From Colletotrichum lupini (taxonomy: Eukaryota; Ascomycota; Sordariomycetes; Glomerellales; Glomerellaceae), in assembly GCF_023278565.1 (NCBI RefSeq), contig NC_064682.1, positions 1,426,001 through 1,490,000 on the forward strand: 64,000 bases of DNA. The letters are read 5' to 3'. The notes beneath the pieces are model-generated. The model searched no databases and had not been told where the DNA came from. It was given only the letters and a program-made list of their open reading frames with translations. Within the stretch, counting starts at the first letter, position 1. Every line of letters begins with the position of its first letter. Below are positions 46,243-59,926 of this stretch, in pieces. The translations under genes were made by a program, and so were the position numbers.

Positions 46243-49200
46243 GAGGAAATGCTACCAGACTACTTCTTCCGTGATTTACGAACGTCTTCAGCCTTGAGCT
46301 ACGATGACATACAGAGAGCGGAAGTCTAGACAGTCGACGTTCTGGCGGCTCGATAGTAAATGACAGTGCTATGAGGGAGAAGAGCACGATGAACGGGCAG
46401 AGGGGAAGGTTTCAAGTAGGCAATGGAAGTTCATGGAAATGTGTATTGCTTCTTGGACGGAAGGCGGGTTCCTTCCTTTCCGAGAGGTACCTAAGGCATT
46501 GGGTTCAGGCAGTGGCTGCGATGCAGGGCAGGAGCGAGTGCCGTTGACCAGGTGAAGGAGTTGGTGACGGGAAGGAGCAAGACCATCTGCGCCTCCCTTT
46601 TGTTATCTCTTCTTCTTTCCTCGAAACTGATGGAAGGTAGCAAGAGGAAAGACCTTAGGCGTGATCAAACCTGCGTGCAGTTCCTGGGGCAATGTGTCCT
46701 TCCGGGAATAATCCAGAACCATGGCATTTGCAACCGAAAACACCACCATACACGGCCAGGCAGTGCTCCTTGTCACTTCACGATGCCTTCACCGTGCTAC
46801 CTGATCAGATGAGGGATTCATTTGATCGCGTCTTGGACTCGCCTATACGAAGACACCAATCTCCTGAAAAGCCGTCACCATATGCACCGACTCTCAATCA
46901 TTAGCCTCGCCGCCCTTGTCGTTGTCATCAACAGCCACAGAAGACCGGTAGTTTCGTCCTTCCACAATGACGAGCATCTTGCTCATCTGCCAAACAGCTC
47001 TCGCTTGGCAGATGATCCCCGATGGCCGATGAATGCAACAGGATCCAGATCCAACTACCATAAGTTGTATGTTGGCCGATGCCTATTGAACTGAACCGCT
47101 GACACCTGCTTTACCCCTAACAGTCTACTCAATTGTTCTTCGCCAACTCAGGAACACAAACCGTTGTTCACTTGAACATGTGCAGCTGGTCCAAATTATC
47201 TGGTGAGTTTTCGACATGTGCAGCTACAGCCACTGATGTCGATGCCGCCGCTGGCACGGCAACACTGAGACACGGACAAGACAACGACGTTGAAGGGTCT
47301 CCTCCTCCACCCCGCTAACGACACACCCCGAAAAACTTCTTTTAATGAAGACTGGCAATAGTATGATATGGACTACCATATCACGTATACATCACAAGAT
47401 ATCCTGCCGAGGATAGACTGTGGCCCCTCACCGAGGGGAGAGCGCGCGCCGAGGCGAGTCACGAAGCTATTCGCAACCCGTGGCTCGGTCCGCGCAGCGG
47501 AGGCACGGGTCGGAAGTGACATCAACCCGCATTCCCGAGCAAGTCAGGAGCTCTAGCCGTTCAAGAGCAACAAGACAGAGATCGCCGCTGCCATGAGGTC
47601 GATTATCTCGATTTTGTCAATCAGGTACGATGCCGCCGCCTCGGTTTCGATGAGAGTGCTCCCAAAGGGTCCCAAACAGACTACGTCAGAACGAGCATGT
47701 GCCCCATTTGGAAAGCGAACCCTCATGAAAGCCGTATGGGTCTCGCGCGCTATCGGGTTGGCGGCCTGTCTCAGCGCCACGAACCTGTCTCTCTGTTCAA
47801 GACTGAGACCAAGCAGCCGCGGCGCTGGGGGATAAACAACAGTGGGAAAGGGGGTAGAAAGATGCCTCGGCGGCTCGGACGTTTGCAAGCAATGGGAGAA
47901 CGTTTAGCGGATGGCGGGTAGGCCGTCGGCGGTGATGTCAGTCCTTCAGTCAGGTGAGAGCGCAAAGGAGCGAAGCGTTCTGTGTGGTTGGCGCGTTTGA
48001 AAGTTAGCTCCCGCGGAAGTTGGGCCATGTGGTTCCGGGAAGCGCTGCGCTGGCGTCCAAGGTGTCAAGGGCTAATCAGTGCGAGCAAGCGTACAAGCGG
48101 AGGGGTGTGTGGGTGGGTGGTGTTGAAGGATGCCCGTGTAGGAGGGTTCAAAGTGTAGAAACCGAAGGCCGCACGGGTAGAGGATCGATTAGCCATTGCT
48201 GAAAATAACAATTGACTATCATCCGGTGTTTTCAAATAATGTCATTAAAATAATAATTAAGATAACAATCAAAATAACAATTAGATAGTATTGTCGAAAG
48301 CCATGATCTGGCGAGAGACATGGCGAGGCTACGTCTGCTCCCCAAGGTTCAATGCCGCACATGTCTGCCGGCTTATTAGTCACCTCAGGCACGGGATGAG
48401 ATGACACATGCTGGCGCTTCTTCATCTATGGCTTGCCATGTGAGTGAGGCGCTCACTGAACATCCAAACAATGCGATACCGCAACGTCCGGGGCTTCTCA
48501 TTGCACGCCCAACCCGTATTTTTGACCACTGGCAGACTCTCAATGCCTCCCGGATCTGACGGAGCGGGGGATCAGCCACTCCCCCGTTACTTCGCATGGG
48601 GGGCTGGTGCAGTGCGACTCGAGGCGGTGCATCCTCCAAGGTCCCAAAATCGAGGTTACGAGATATGCAATGGAACCGTTCCTCGTCGTGAGCCCAGGCA
48701 GAAATCAGCTGCAGTCATCGATTGGAGATGCCGAGAATTGTATTTGGGGGGCAAGGTACTCGTGAGGAGGGCAAAGAAGCTACCTTTGGAATCTGACACC
48801 CGACTCGACTTGCCGTATTTGACTTTTGAATCTTTTGCCTTTGGGGACCTTTCTGATGTTGAGTCACGTCCTGCGAGTATACGTTCAACAAAGGCTCTTT
48901 TTGGGAATTCTCGGGGGTGACCTTAGATACGGGTTTCAACCAGTCAATCAAGGCCTTGATGAACACATGGACTGTCTTGCATGAGGTGCCATCAACAAGT
49001 GTCAATCCGTCATCCTGGTAGCGATGAGCCTGGAGAGACAGGGCAGAAACCCGGTTGCCTTTTGTTTATTCTCCTTTTTATTATTTTGTTTTTCTCGGAA
49101 CTTATGGGGGATTTAGCGCTGCGATGGAGAGACCGTCTCGCTTGCGAACCAGACCCTGGGTACTTGTGGAAAGACAAACTACAAGTGAGATTGCCATTGA

Positions 49201-52200
49201 CGGGGCCTTAACCACTACCTTGAGCCCGTCATCGCCGGCACAATCCAAAGACTGAAAGTGCTATCACCGTTTATGAGGAGTATTGAAAATACCTCTTTGA
49301 AGATTGTGAGCGCAATCATGGGCACGGAAGACATAACATGAAAGGGAGTGTGGCAGTGGCTGCAAAACAGGCGCATCGTACATTTACCCAACTTCTTGGG
49401 ATCAGATATGGACACATCAGATCTGGTTGATGCAAGCAGAGACATATGACCGGGGGCTACTAAAATGAAAAATAAAATAAAGTAAGATAACTCATTAAAA
49501 TAATGAAATAAAGATAAACAGAGAATAAAAAGTTGAACAAAGATATTGATTATCTTCAGCTTAATTTCTGGCATATCACCAACTCATACACCCACACACA
49601 TACGGACAAACACACCACCATCTTGAACTGAGCCCCACCGTTTCCCCCCAGATGACAGCAACGGGACCAACTACAGACACAGCTGCTGAAATGGTAGCGC
49701 CGACGGTCCGCCACCGTAGCCTCACCCAAAAGGAGTGCTAATCCGCCAGCGCGTCCGTCTTTCTTCCATCCCACCCTTTCCCTTCTTCACCTTTCACCTT
49801 TGTTTCCTTCACACCCCCAGACGCATCTCAGGTCTGGGCTCCCAACTCCCGTCCCCTCACCGCTCGGGAGGCTGACTTGGACTTGCATATACACCATGGT
49901 CACCAGGCCCTCTTCCTGATGCGCTGGCATCTCTCCCTTACTTCCCAGCGTTGCAGTCGCAGTCGCCAGGGCTCTGTTTACCATGTTTACCAGCAGCAAC
50001 CTCAAGGAACCGTCATCCAAAAGGACCCTAGAGATAAACTCACCACCACCATCCGACGGAAAACAAGCCTCGACATCTTGTCGATAATCGGCTGATGAGG
50101 CAGGCCGTGCTGCCTCCGGACTCTGCTACCACCAAATTGGCCCTCCCAAGCGTTCAAAGACGTCCTGGTCGTATCTCATCGACATTGAGATGAGGGAACA
50201 GCTGTCACATCCCACGCACGCAGCCTTCCCGAGGCGTCCCCGTACGTACCGTACCGCATCTAATTGAATACCTTGCCGTTTGGTACCAAACATCCTCAAC
50301 ACGATTGATGATGGTGGCGGCCGGGCTGCATTTCCGGTCGGGCACTACACCACCACCCGCTGCATCTCCCGGCGAATCCTCTCCCATGCCTTCCCGCCGC
50401 GCCGGTCTGCTGCCAGGACAAGGTGAGCACTGAGCACGGGGGTTGACAAACACAAGATGCAGAGGACCAGATTCTCCCTTGACCGAGTTGCCAAATATCG
50501 CAAAACGCCGTTGACAGCCTGTCAACCGCTGTCCGTCTCGTTATCACGGGTGCCCCCGTTTGGAGAGCGGTCGCGTCTCCTCCACTCGCCCGTCTCCAAC
50601 CTTTAACGTTTCGTTACTCTAATTTCATGTCCCTTTGAAGCTCACCAAGCTTCTGCGCCTTACATGCAACCGCCGCATTGCTGCATCCGTCGCAGTTCCC
50701 CGGGCCAACTGGCATTCGATCTTTATCGTTCTCGATACGAAATGCACGCCCGCCCAAACCGCAGTGTTTCACACCACAATTGCTGGTAGGCTGATGGCAT
50801 CTTTGCGACCGGTTTCTCTTTCGCCCCGGCTGGACCGAAAGCCTACCGTTCTTGGGACGTCTATCTACGGTACGACATACACCTCCCAAGTTTTCGAGAT
50901 CAACTTCACCGTTGTGCTACACGCGAAGGTGGCGTCTGCCGTACCTCCCAGCAATGCCGGCCAAACGTGCAACTAATCCCCCTCTTTCCTCCCCTCCTTG
51001 AATGCAGTACCCGCGATCGTCTCAATTCTAGATGCGTCGTTTTGCCGCCCAAGGGCAGCAGTGATACGGAAGGCTGCTGATAGCCCCTCATGCCTTGAAC
51101 CCTCCACGTTTCCTGGTTACGGACAGCAGCAGCGGCACTCCCATACCGAGGGGTCATTTGGTGCCCGCATATGCGGACAAGATGCGAGGCCAGGTGAGGC
51201 GGCAAATCGCCGCGCCCGCTGCCGGATTGTCGGTGTGGCTTGGAGGCGGCCACAGCTTGTCACGTTCGCATGAAGGGCCATTGTCACCGTTACAAAATGC
51301 CCCCCAACTACCTCGAACCTCGAAGTTTCTTCCTCTTGTGACATACCAGGAACCAGCAGTCGATGTTCCTGCGTCTTGTTGGGCAGCGATTGAGGACCAC
51401 TTTCGTTGGTTTCCCCGCGGCGGGGGCTGTCTTCGGTGACATTATTCTCTTTACCGCCCCCTCCATTCTTTCGACCAGCAGGTGTGTTTGTGCTGGGCAT
51501 CACGTTGTTGAGACACGCCAGCTCACGCATATCCGATTGTCATGCAGGGTGTCATCCTTCCTGTGCAGCTGTCACTTTTCCTGCCAGCAAGCTTTACCTC
51601 GGGGGTAAGCTTTATCACTAATACTTTGACCATTTTGATCACGAATACTGGCGATGATGCCCAGAATTGCCAAAATTGACACCTGAGTTGGCGCAAGTGA
51701 ACCTGAATTTCCCATTTTGAGGCGCGGACAGTCAGGCTGTTACACGGCGGTACGTAAAGTGGATGCAAGACTTTCCGTTTGTCTCCTTCAGAGGTCTCTC
51801 CTTTTTAGTATTCAATATTTTCTACCTTATTGAAAAGAATGCTATCGAGAAGGTAATGGTGTTGATATATCGATGGGATTTGAATGGTCAGCTCGTTTAT
51901 TCCCACCGTTTTCAACGCTATTCACAGGGATCCAGTCGTAATGAGACCGTCAGCACCTCGTTGGCCTGTTTCGTTTCTAAGTATTGGCAACACGCGGTAA
52001 TCTGCAGGGGGGCAAGGTACCAAGTAATATAGATTGTTGCGAATAAGTGGCTACGAAAATGCCATTTCATTTTTTCATAGAGTTATTCGGGTAAAATTTT
52101 GCAGTGTTTTTGCTTCTCTTTCTTTGCGGGTCATAAGCCGTGTAAGTGTTCCGATCGGGTCTTTTGTGGACACCCGGAGCCGAATGGGTCCACTTCAGCT

Positions 52201-53237
52201 CCGGTCAGCGGGAAGTTCGGATGTCAAAGTACCTGTTGTCGGTCAACCCGAAATCTGCCCACGCTCAAGAATGACTCCTGAATCATTCTAGCTAGGCTTT
52301 ACATGTTTAGTGGGACGAGATTTTCCTTCTGTCAGAAGAATACCATTAAAGGTAAAAAGATGACCAATCAAGGAGATACCCAGGCGAGGATGTCTCTTAG
52401 CGGGCGCGACATTTCCTACAGATGTATCGCTGGAAAATTATCATGAACATTTCTTGCCTCGCCTGTATTCCAAAACTCTTTGCAGTCCGGCTCATCAATC
52501 AGGGTAATTACCATTGAATAAGGTACGAGCCTACACCTGACTTGAGGCATCCGCATTGCCGGATATTGAAGGTAGTCAGAGCCACTTGATAGACAAGGTG
52601 CAAACAACTCATTATCTGCGGCACGGCAAACTTCTCTAGCGCCCCTGAATCTTTGATCTGAATCGTGCATATTTATTCATGACTTGTTTTCTACTATCGA
52701 AGATGAGTCGACCGGCGTCGATGCATCTCGTCTGTAGTGATTGGTGACTGGCAGCAGAAACAAGACCGTGCACTAACAAGTTTGCCGGCTCCTCCGGCCG
52801 AAATCTGTTAGCGTTGACAAGTTGGCGCCCCATTATGAGTCACCTCGACTAACCGCAGCGTAACGCAACACCGCTGAAAGTCTCGGCACCCTGTCAATGT
52901 CGCGGTTGCAGATTGAGAAGCGACTCGGAGATTCCACTACATCCGGTCCGGGGCCAAACCCACCTGGGCTCATCGTCAATCATCGCCACCCGACTGACTA
53001 CACGCGGAATTGTCAAATACAGCCTCTTCGCCTCGACATCATCCCGAACGACCTCTCTTCGACAGCAAACCTTCAATACTCGCCTTTGCCAGCTGAGGTA
53101 GCTCATCAAGAGACGGACAAGCACTGCTCCACCCGCAGTCCACCCATTTCTCCCTGTTCTTTTTGCATTTCATCCCGTTCAGCTCATCCACAATTTCCAA
53201 CGTTGAGCATTTCCAATTCCGTTCACCACGCGCGAAC
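46243..53237. other. 7-kb stretch without a convincing gene
   Basis: Only short overlapping frames on both strands. A weak candidate is noted at 46882-47175. AT-rich low-complexity tracts lie at about 48230-48290 and 49465-49530. The base composition is not RIP-like. The last few hundred bases before 53238 should be promoter and 5' UTR of the CHY zinc-finger gene. Long UTRs, non-coding RNAs or multi-exon genes with very short exons could be missed here. Confidence 0.4.
46882..47175 (+). CDS. Weak candidate: small protein with hydrophobic leader and one intron
   Basis: MHRLSIISLAALVVVINS resembles a signal peptide. The frame runs to a good intron (47067-47123, 57 nt; GTATGT, CTGAC branch, AACAG), after which an in-phase exon ends with TGA at 47173-47175, about 78 aa. 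No family is recognised, and a short hydrophobic start plus an intron-like stretch can occur by chance. Confidence 0.22.
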
Positions 53238-55310
53238 ATGATTTCCCTCACAAAACAGGGCGGCAATACGCACCAGCAGGCCGTTCCCAGGCCTCGCACC
53301 GACCGCGTGGTCCCCAAACCCGTCCCGGAGGCTCAGTCCAAGGATCCCCGCGGCTACCAGCTCGAGCAGCTGCGCAAGCGCTACTCGCCCCGCGAATCCA
53401 CCGCCGCGGACGGCACCACCACATCCCTGGTCTTCCGCATCAAGCCCTCGGATCCGGACTTTCCCTTTGAGCTGGAGCACTTGCAGTGCGACCTCCGCGT
53501 GCCGGAGGACTACCCCGATGCTGTCCCCGTCCTGCACGTGCGGAACAGCGATATCCCGCGCGGCTTCTGCATCAACATTGAGCGCGGGTGGGAGAGGCTC
53601 GTCGAGGAACGCCGGGGCGCTACGCTTCTCGCCCTCACCTACGCCCTGGACAAGAACCTGGAAAAGTTCCTGTCCGAGCAGGAGGTGGCTACCGTGAAGT
53701 TGGTCACCTACAAGGACGAGGGCGTGAAGGATACCCGCCACCTCGAGGCCGCCGCCATCGCGGCCATCCCGGGCCCGGCGACCCAGATCACAAAGACGCC
53801 ATCCCCGGCCCCGGCGCCGCCTGTGAGGCACTACACTCCTGAGGAGTACTTCACCAAGGAGGAGATGGCGGCTGCCAAAGCCCGGCGCGCGCAGGAGACG
53901 CGGCAGTTGGAGACACGCATGGGACGGCTGTCTCTGTATCGCCGATCGCCGGACGGCATCGTCTACACGCTCCCTCTGGAGCCTCGTCGCCGTGCCGAGC
54001 TATCTCCCGGGTTGCAAGGCGTCAAGACGGTCCATCTTATCGTGCCGCTGCTGTACCCGCTGCAACCGCTGCGTATCCAGCTCAACGAGTGTGACTCGCA
54101 AGACGCCGAGCCCTTGGAGGAGCTCTACGTACAGAAAGCAGCGGAGCAGAAGCAGATGACTCTCACGAGCCACCTGAACTACTTGGCTCAGAACATGCAC
54201 GTCTTAGCAAAGCAAGCAGCGGCGCCGCCTAAGCCTGCTGCTGCTCAGGCGGTGTCAACCCAGGAACCTGAAAAGGATTCCAAGGCAAAGGCACCGGCCA
54301 TGGATGACGATGACCGCAGCCATATCAAAGTTATCCCGCGTCCACCGGAATGGAGCCGTCCCGGCGCCGGTGAAGACAACACAGATTCGTCAGACAGCTA
54401 CGATTCAGAAGACGACTCGGACGAAGGCGGCGCCGACCTCGACGCAGAACCACCCAGCCTCTCCTCCGGCCTCACCCCGGAAAGGGGCACATCCATCTCT
54501 TTCCCGACCATCGAGCTCCACAGCATCGAGCTCTTCCAGGTCTCCATCCTCAACCTGAGCGTCAAATGCTCGCGCTGCAAGACCATCAACGAGATCACCG
54601 GCCTCAAGCACGAGGTCCCCCAGACCTCCACCTGCCGCAAATGCGCCGCCGGCCTAGCAGCGCAGTTCCGCCAGACGCTCGTCCACGCAAACTCCACCCG
54701 CGCCGGCTTCGTCGACCTCACGGGCTGCGCCGTCTCCGACATGCTCCCCAGCACCTTCGTCCCCGTCTGCGCCAAATGCTCCACCGCAAGCCAGGGGCTC
54801 GTCGCCGTCCGCGGCGACGCCGTCACGAACGTCTGCCGCGCCTGCCACGGCAAATTCACATTCAAGATCCCCACCGTCAAGTTCTTGGCGCTCTCCGCGG
54901 GGGGGCTCGCGGCCCCGACGACGGGACCCGTGAAGAGGGCCGAGAAACTCGGTCTCCACGCGGGCACCCCGCTCCCGGACCGCGGCGCCTGCGCGCACTA
55001 CCGCAAGAGCTACCGCTGGTTCCGGTTCTCGTGCTGCGCGAAAGTGCACCCGTGCGATCGGTGCCACGACGAGGCGGAGAACCACGTCAACGAGTGGGCG
55101 AACCGGATGGTGTGCGGGTGGTGCAGTCGCGAGCAGCGGTATTCGCCCGAGGCGTGCGGGTTCTGCGGCCGGAGCGTCATTGGGCGGAAGGGCAAGGGGT
55201 TCTGGGAGGGCGGTAAGGGTACGCGGGACCGTAAGTTGATGAGTCGTAAGGACCCGAGGAAGTTTAAGAGGGTCGGTGGTGGTGCGGCTGCCGCTGCGAA
55301 GAAGGACTGA
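53238..55310 (+). CDS. CHY-type zinc-finger protein
   Basis: One 690-aa frame without introns. The Met at 53238 (MISLTKQGGNTHQ) is chosen over an upstream Met 75 bp before, because the extra residues look like 5' UTR. About 60-190 resembles an RWD-like fold (FRIKPSDPDFPFELEHLQCDLRV..., YPDAVPVLHV). A Pro/Ala linker and charged helix follow, and a second similar folded part lies at about 230-350. An acidic Ser/Asp tract spans about 378-405. Paired CxxC motifs lie near 444-470 and 512-535. The CHY finger (about 583-645) shows CAHYRKSYRW, CC, CDRCH, H, CGWC and CGFC, followed by a basic C-terminal tail. CHY fingers bind several zinc ions; in other eukaryotes they occur in mitochondrial intermembrane-space factors and ubiquitin ligases. 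No RING is visible here, so the exact role is open. Confidence 0.9.
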   Translation: MISLTKQGGNTHQQAVPRPRTDRVVPKPVPEAQSKDPRGYQLEQLRKRYSPRESTAADGTTTSLVFRIKPSDPDFPFELEHLQCDLRVPEDYPDAVPVLHVRNSDIPRGFCINIERGWERLVEERRGATLLALTYALDKNLEKFLSEQEVATVKLVTYKDEGVKDTRHLEAAAIAAIPGPATQITKTPSPAPAPPVRHYTPEEYFTKEEMAAAKARRAQETRQLETRMGRLSLYRRSPDGIVYTLPLEPRRRAELSPGLQGVKTVHLIVPLLYPLQPLRIQLNECDSQDAEPLEELYVQKAAEQKQMTLTSHLNYLAQNMHVLAKQAAAPPKPAAAQAVSTQEPEKDSKAKAPAMDDDDRSHIKVIPRPPEWSRPGAGEDNTDSSDSYDSEDDSDEGGADLDAEPPSLSSGLTPERGTSISFPTIELHSIELFQVSILNLSVKCSRCKTINEITGLKHEVPQTSTCRKCAAGLAAQFRQTLVHANSTRAGFVDLTGCAVSDMLPSTFVPVCAKCSTASQGLVAVRGDAVTNVCRACHGKFTFKIPTVKFLALSAGGLAAPTTGPVKRAEKLGLHAGTPLPDRGACAHYRKSYRWFRFSCCAKVHPCDRCHDEAENHVNEWANRMVCGWCSREQRYSPEACGFCGRSVIGRKGKGFWEGGKGTRDRKLMSRKDPRKFKRVGGGAAAAAKKD

Positions 55311-58300
55311 GGTGGATGCACGATGGGCCGTGTTGGTGTTGGGACGATTCAGCTTCCTGATAGGAATACGCAGTTTCCATCACTGAAAAAACATTGCCAG
55401 AACACGCAGGCCTTATGAGATGTTCGGTACCCTCTTTCCCTAACAACAAGCATGGGGCCTGGTGACCGAGGGGTGAAAGCCGTGAAGTGCTGACTAGTAC
55501 GTGATGCTCCGTACTCTTCGGGACTCCTGTTTTCGAACCTCGGTCGGTTCCTGTTTTTTTTTTTTGCCTTTTCCACCCCCAGATATCAATATCGTACTAT
55601 TCATCGGCCTCTTGTCCAAATCACGACTTTTCAAATGTACTTCTTTTGTCTTTCGAAAGAGCAGGTACATACAAGCAGGGTCTCAATTCACTTCCCTACT
55701 AACACTTGGGACCGCCCTTCCATGTTTGAGATGTCCGGATACCTTCCCCCATATTGACCATAAACTCGCCTCGCCAATACGAAAAAGAATCAAACCAAGA
55801 AACAACAAATCCTCAAACGCCAGTAGCACCCCCATCAAACATCAAAAGCCGTTCCCGCACACCCTCATGACCACCAAAACCGCAACGGTGATGAACATCT
55901 CAACTGCCGCCTGCCGGCCCCTCCCTCCGGAAACCCCACGCAGGCGCCGATCCGACGACGACACCCCTCGGGCGGCACACGGGCGGATAACATTCGCTGT
56001 GCACAAATTCCAATTGTGCAGTAACGGTCGCTTATGTGCGAGTTGTGTGTGGCTGGGCAAGAGATGTGATGGGAATCATTTCTCGATTTATCGCCCTTGC
56101 GATTGGACGTTATTCTTGTCCTAATCCGTCACATGAGTGTTGATATGCGAGTTTTGATTGGGGTAAAATGGGCACGGCGAATGGAGAGAGAGAGGGCTGA
56201 AGAGTTGTGAATGGTGGCGCGGTTGGTTGAGAGGTAAGCGCTTCTTACCACCATCACATCTTTGTTTTAGGGGGGCTGAGGTATGACTTGTGACGGATCT
56301 ACTATTGGAAATGGAACATCACTGTTTGTTGAAAAGTATGTCCAGGGTGGAACAATAATAAAAATCAGAAAATAAAATAAGAGTTGTCGGAGATTTAAAA
56401 ATGTTGCAATAAAAATATTGTAATATTCTGGAGGCTGTATGTACCCCAGGTCACCCAGGCACGCTAGGTATCTTCCCGATTCTGTACACCCTCTTGAAGA
56501 ACATCCAACCGCCACCATCGTCTCCGCGCCCTCTCAACCACACCAGCTAAATTAGTTCTCTTCTACCCCTTGCCTTGCATCAAAACCCCATCTTGTTGGA
56601 AACCCCCCCCATGTCTCACGCCGAGAACAAAACGCAAAGAGACATCTTGAGAGAAGAGGAGAAAAAGCCACGTTCCAAAAGTCGCTTTGCGAAAAGAGAA
56701 GCCGAAAAGCACATTTCCCCTTCCCCTCCATCCATGGTGTTGAAGAAAGCCCACAAATCAGAATCGCGTATTTCTCCCGGGGTAAGGTTCACCGGCTCGT
56801 CGGGGGCCACCGGGAGGACGTTCCCCGGAGAACCCAACCCGCTGGATCTACAGACTACAGCTCGCGCTAACACCGCTTCCGGAGTCCGGGTCCGTGCTTC
56901 TCTGTTTGGGCATATCTTCCTCTGCTCCTCTGCATCCTTTTCTCGCACGAGACCGACCGGCCCCGGGGAGAGGGGAGGGGGGAAGAGAAAAAGATCAGAT
57001 CAGATGTGATACCCTGAATCCTTCTGCAATGTCCCCGCCACCCCTGTGATGACCCCTTGTGCCCCTTGTAGGAACAGACCAGGGAGGCAAATGTGGAAGG
57101 AAGCGCCATGCAAGTTCGGTAGGGAGAGAGAGAGAACTGGCGCGACGTGAAAGGCTCGGCTGGATGTGAGAATCTGCGGGGAAGTCCTGTGGATGGAAAG
57201 GGACAGGGCCGGAGGCTTTGGGACTTTGGCAAGACGCAAGCAGCTTTTTGGCAAACATGTGATGACACTACAGTAGACCGCTCACCGGTGAGCAAGGGGC
57301 GGATATAACGAAAGACTCCATTTCGGTCAACAAACCTCAATGTGATCTTCGCGGTTGGCTTAACATTACAGACCGGATTAGGCCTGAAAACGTCCCCTTT
57401 GTGTGGCATGTCTCTTCCTGAAGCAACGGGGCTCCAACGTTCATCATCAGCATCCTTAGTGAGCCGTTCTAGTTCGTGGGTTCGCATTTTGACTTTCAGC
57501 GCCCGGAAGCTCGCCCGCGAGGGAAATAGAGATCTGATAGCTCGCCTCTTAGCCCCAACACAGCTCCCCGGGGAACCTTTCCCATGTTTTCCTAGCTAGC
57601 AGTTCTCATCACGTACTCAAATTCGACTCACATTAGCAGCAACTCTTTAGCACCATGCGATGAAGATCAAAGACGAACGCAAAGATTTGGCCTCGGGCCT
57701 AGATTGCACGACTAGTCCGCCTTACCACCGGGAAGCTCTTCCCCTAGTGTCGAAATGGCACCGGTCACAGGAGCCACAATAGCGCGAACGCCTAATAGCG
57801 AATGAGACTCAATATCGTCACCACATACTTTACAAGCCACGCGAGACATTCTTCTACTTCATTTGGGCAGAAGGAAGAAATCAGCACCGGTCTGACGCTC
57901 TGGCGTTCTTCCGGCGCATCACCAGGTCCTCGGGGTAGCTGCCCCGGGGTTCCGGCGCGTGTAAGATTGATTCGCGCTCCGGCTTGCGTCGGCAGCCTCT
58001 CCGAGAACCCACCCTACAACTCCTTGCCTCTCCCCCGGGAGGGCGCGAACTTGTCAATCTAGGACTTCGCGTGTATGTGCCTTGCTTGGACGGCGCGGAC
58101 GGCGGACGATCTGGCCGCCGTGCCGTGCGGCTCAGTCGCGCTGACCGGGAATGTCTCCCCGGATTCTTGGTTGCCACCTAGATGTGACCATGTGTCTTGT
58201 TGATCTGGCGAACCCTTCAACGGTCTCATCGTTGAGTTTCTCGTTGGCGGTAGTGGTGAAGGATTTCAATGACTCTGAGGTCCGTCTCAAATTTGAATAG

Positions 58301-59770
58301 TTTGACTTTCCACTACCTACCGTTAGCTTGTCTGACCTGCTCTTAGCTGTATTGTGTGGTATCAATAAGTCATTGCCGTGCTTGTGTAAACGTAAGCTAC
58401 GAATTCGTCCTGGTGCGCTTGGCTGTTTGCCCCAGGCTTTTTTCCCCCATACCCCAGATTCGCCAAGTTAATTTAGAGGCTCAGGAACACACGCCCTTCG
58501 TATGCGCGACTCAAGCCGACCATGTCGTGATATGAGGCATACAGATCCCAGACCTGCTGCTCGCCGCTTGAGTCTTCTTGCGGCAATCGATATCATGAGT
58601 CGATTGGCTAAATCCCGCTTCATCAATATCCCAAATTTGTGACCGCCCAATAATGCCGTCATCGAGTTTACTTGTACGTGTCAGGGGATTGCATGTGAAA
58701 TATCTTTCCCGACTCCTCAAACAAACAATCAACGTCGCAAGTTCTGCAGTAGGGAAAGCAGCAGGAAGCTGTTGATCTTCGACATGTGAAGTTGCCCCAA
58801 GCTTCCTGTGCAATGAATCAGCAACCTAAGCCCGCAGGGTCCTCTGCAACCTCTTAAATATGAAAAAAGACGTGTCCGTACGAGAGCCAAAGAGCCAAAA
58901 TAAGGTCAAGTCCGTCCCGAATACAGAGCTTCTGTCATGGGGTCCCCAGAACCTCGCTCAACATCCCCCCTCCCTCTCTGAATCTTCCTTCAGATCACGA
59001 TTTCCACCCTCCTCCCAGCCGGGCCTCTCATCCGAATCTATTAATGCGAGATTTCTACGAGCCATACACCGACGAACTCTCGGTTGGAATAACTTGGGAT
59101 CAAAAGTAAGTTGCAGGTGACTCGCCGGGTCCCCTCCAACTCTATGCGCTCCCAGCAACCCGTATTTCCCCGGGTCTTACGTATATCCTGTGATGCTCTC
59201 AACTTGGGACGACGGAAAACATGACTCCACTGCAGAGCACCCCCCTCCTTCACGTCCGCCCTCCACCCTTTTGTATCGCGCGACTTTCGTCATGCGCATG
59301 CAGGTACGCGTTCGACGAGGAGGAGGTGCTTCATGCGGCGAGGGCCCCGGAGTCTGGACCGGTGGCTCCAGCTTCCCTCTTTAAAGTCTTGCATGATTTT
59401 CAAACGGGATGATTAGTGGTGGCTGAGGCTCTGCTTTCCAATCTACCTGCGTGTGGTGTGCTCTTCCCACTGCTGCCATTGCGTCCGTCGACCAGATGAT
59501 GTTGACTAGGTAGGTTGCAAGGCTCTTTGAAGGACCAACTTGCACTAGTCAACTCTACGCTCTCATCCCGGGAAACCATCCAAAGAGCCGACAGTCTTTA
59601 TTCAGCCTGGAAAGGTATCAAGCGACGCCGTAAATGACCCAACGAATTCCCTCAGGATGTCGGCTATGGCCCGATACCTTCTGGCAAAGTTACCCCACAA
59701 AAGGCTTGCAAGAGCCGCTGAAGATGGGCATGACAGCTCGCTTCTACCGCAGCAACGGATACGGGGAAGA

Positions 59771-59787
59771 GGGGGGGGGGGGGGGGG
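59771..59787 (+). repeat. 17-base G run
   Basis: An uninterrupted run of 17 G, followed by GC-only sequence (CGGGCGCGCCCC). Confidence 0.8.
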
Positions 59788-59883
59788 CGGGCGCGCCCCG
59801 CGCGCCCCACTACCCAGCAGCAAGCACCCCAGACCGGAGGGAGCGGGGGCGGGCGGGGGGGGAGGCACGCGCGCCTCCCCCAG

Positions 59884-59884
<1 letters not shown>

Positions 59885-59924
<40 letters not shown>
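59885..59924 (+). repeat. 40-base G run
   Basis: An uninterrupted run of 40 G. The two G runs generate artefactual poly-Gly and poly-Pro frames on either strand. It may form G-quadruplexes, or may reflect a consensus error. Confidence 0.85.

Positions 59925-59926
<2 letters not shown>

Noticed and set aside
54566..55216. 216-residue Arg/Pro-rich open frame
   Set aside because: It is an out-of-frame shadow of the CHY zinc-finger gene.
56200..56270. tRNA-like stretch GGCGCGGTTGGTTGAG
   Set aside because: No B box, no anticodon arm and no closing acceptor stem.
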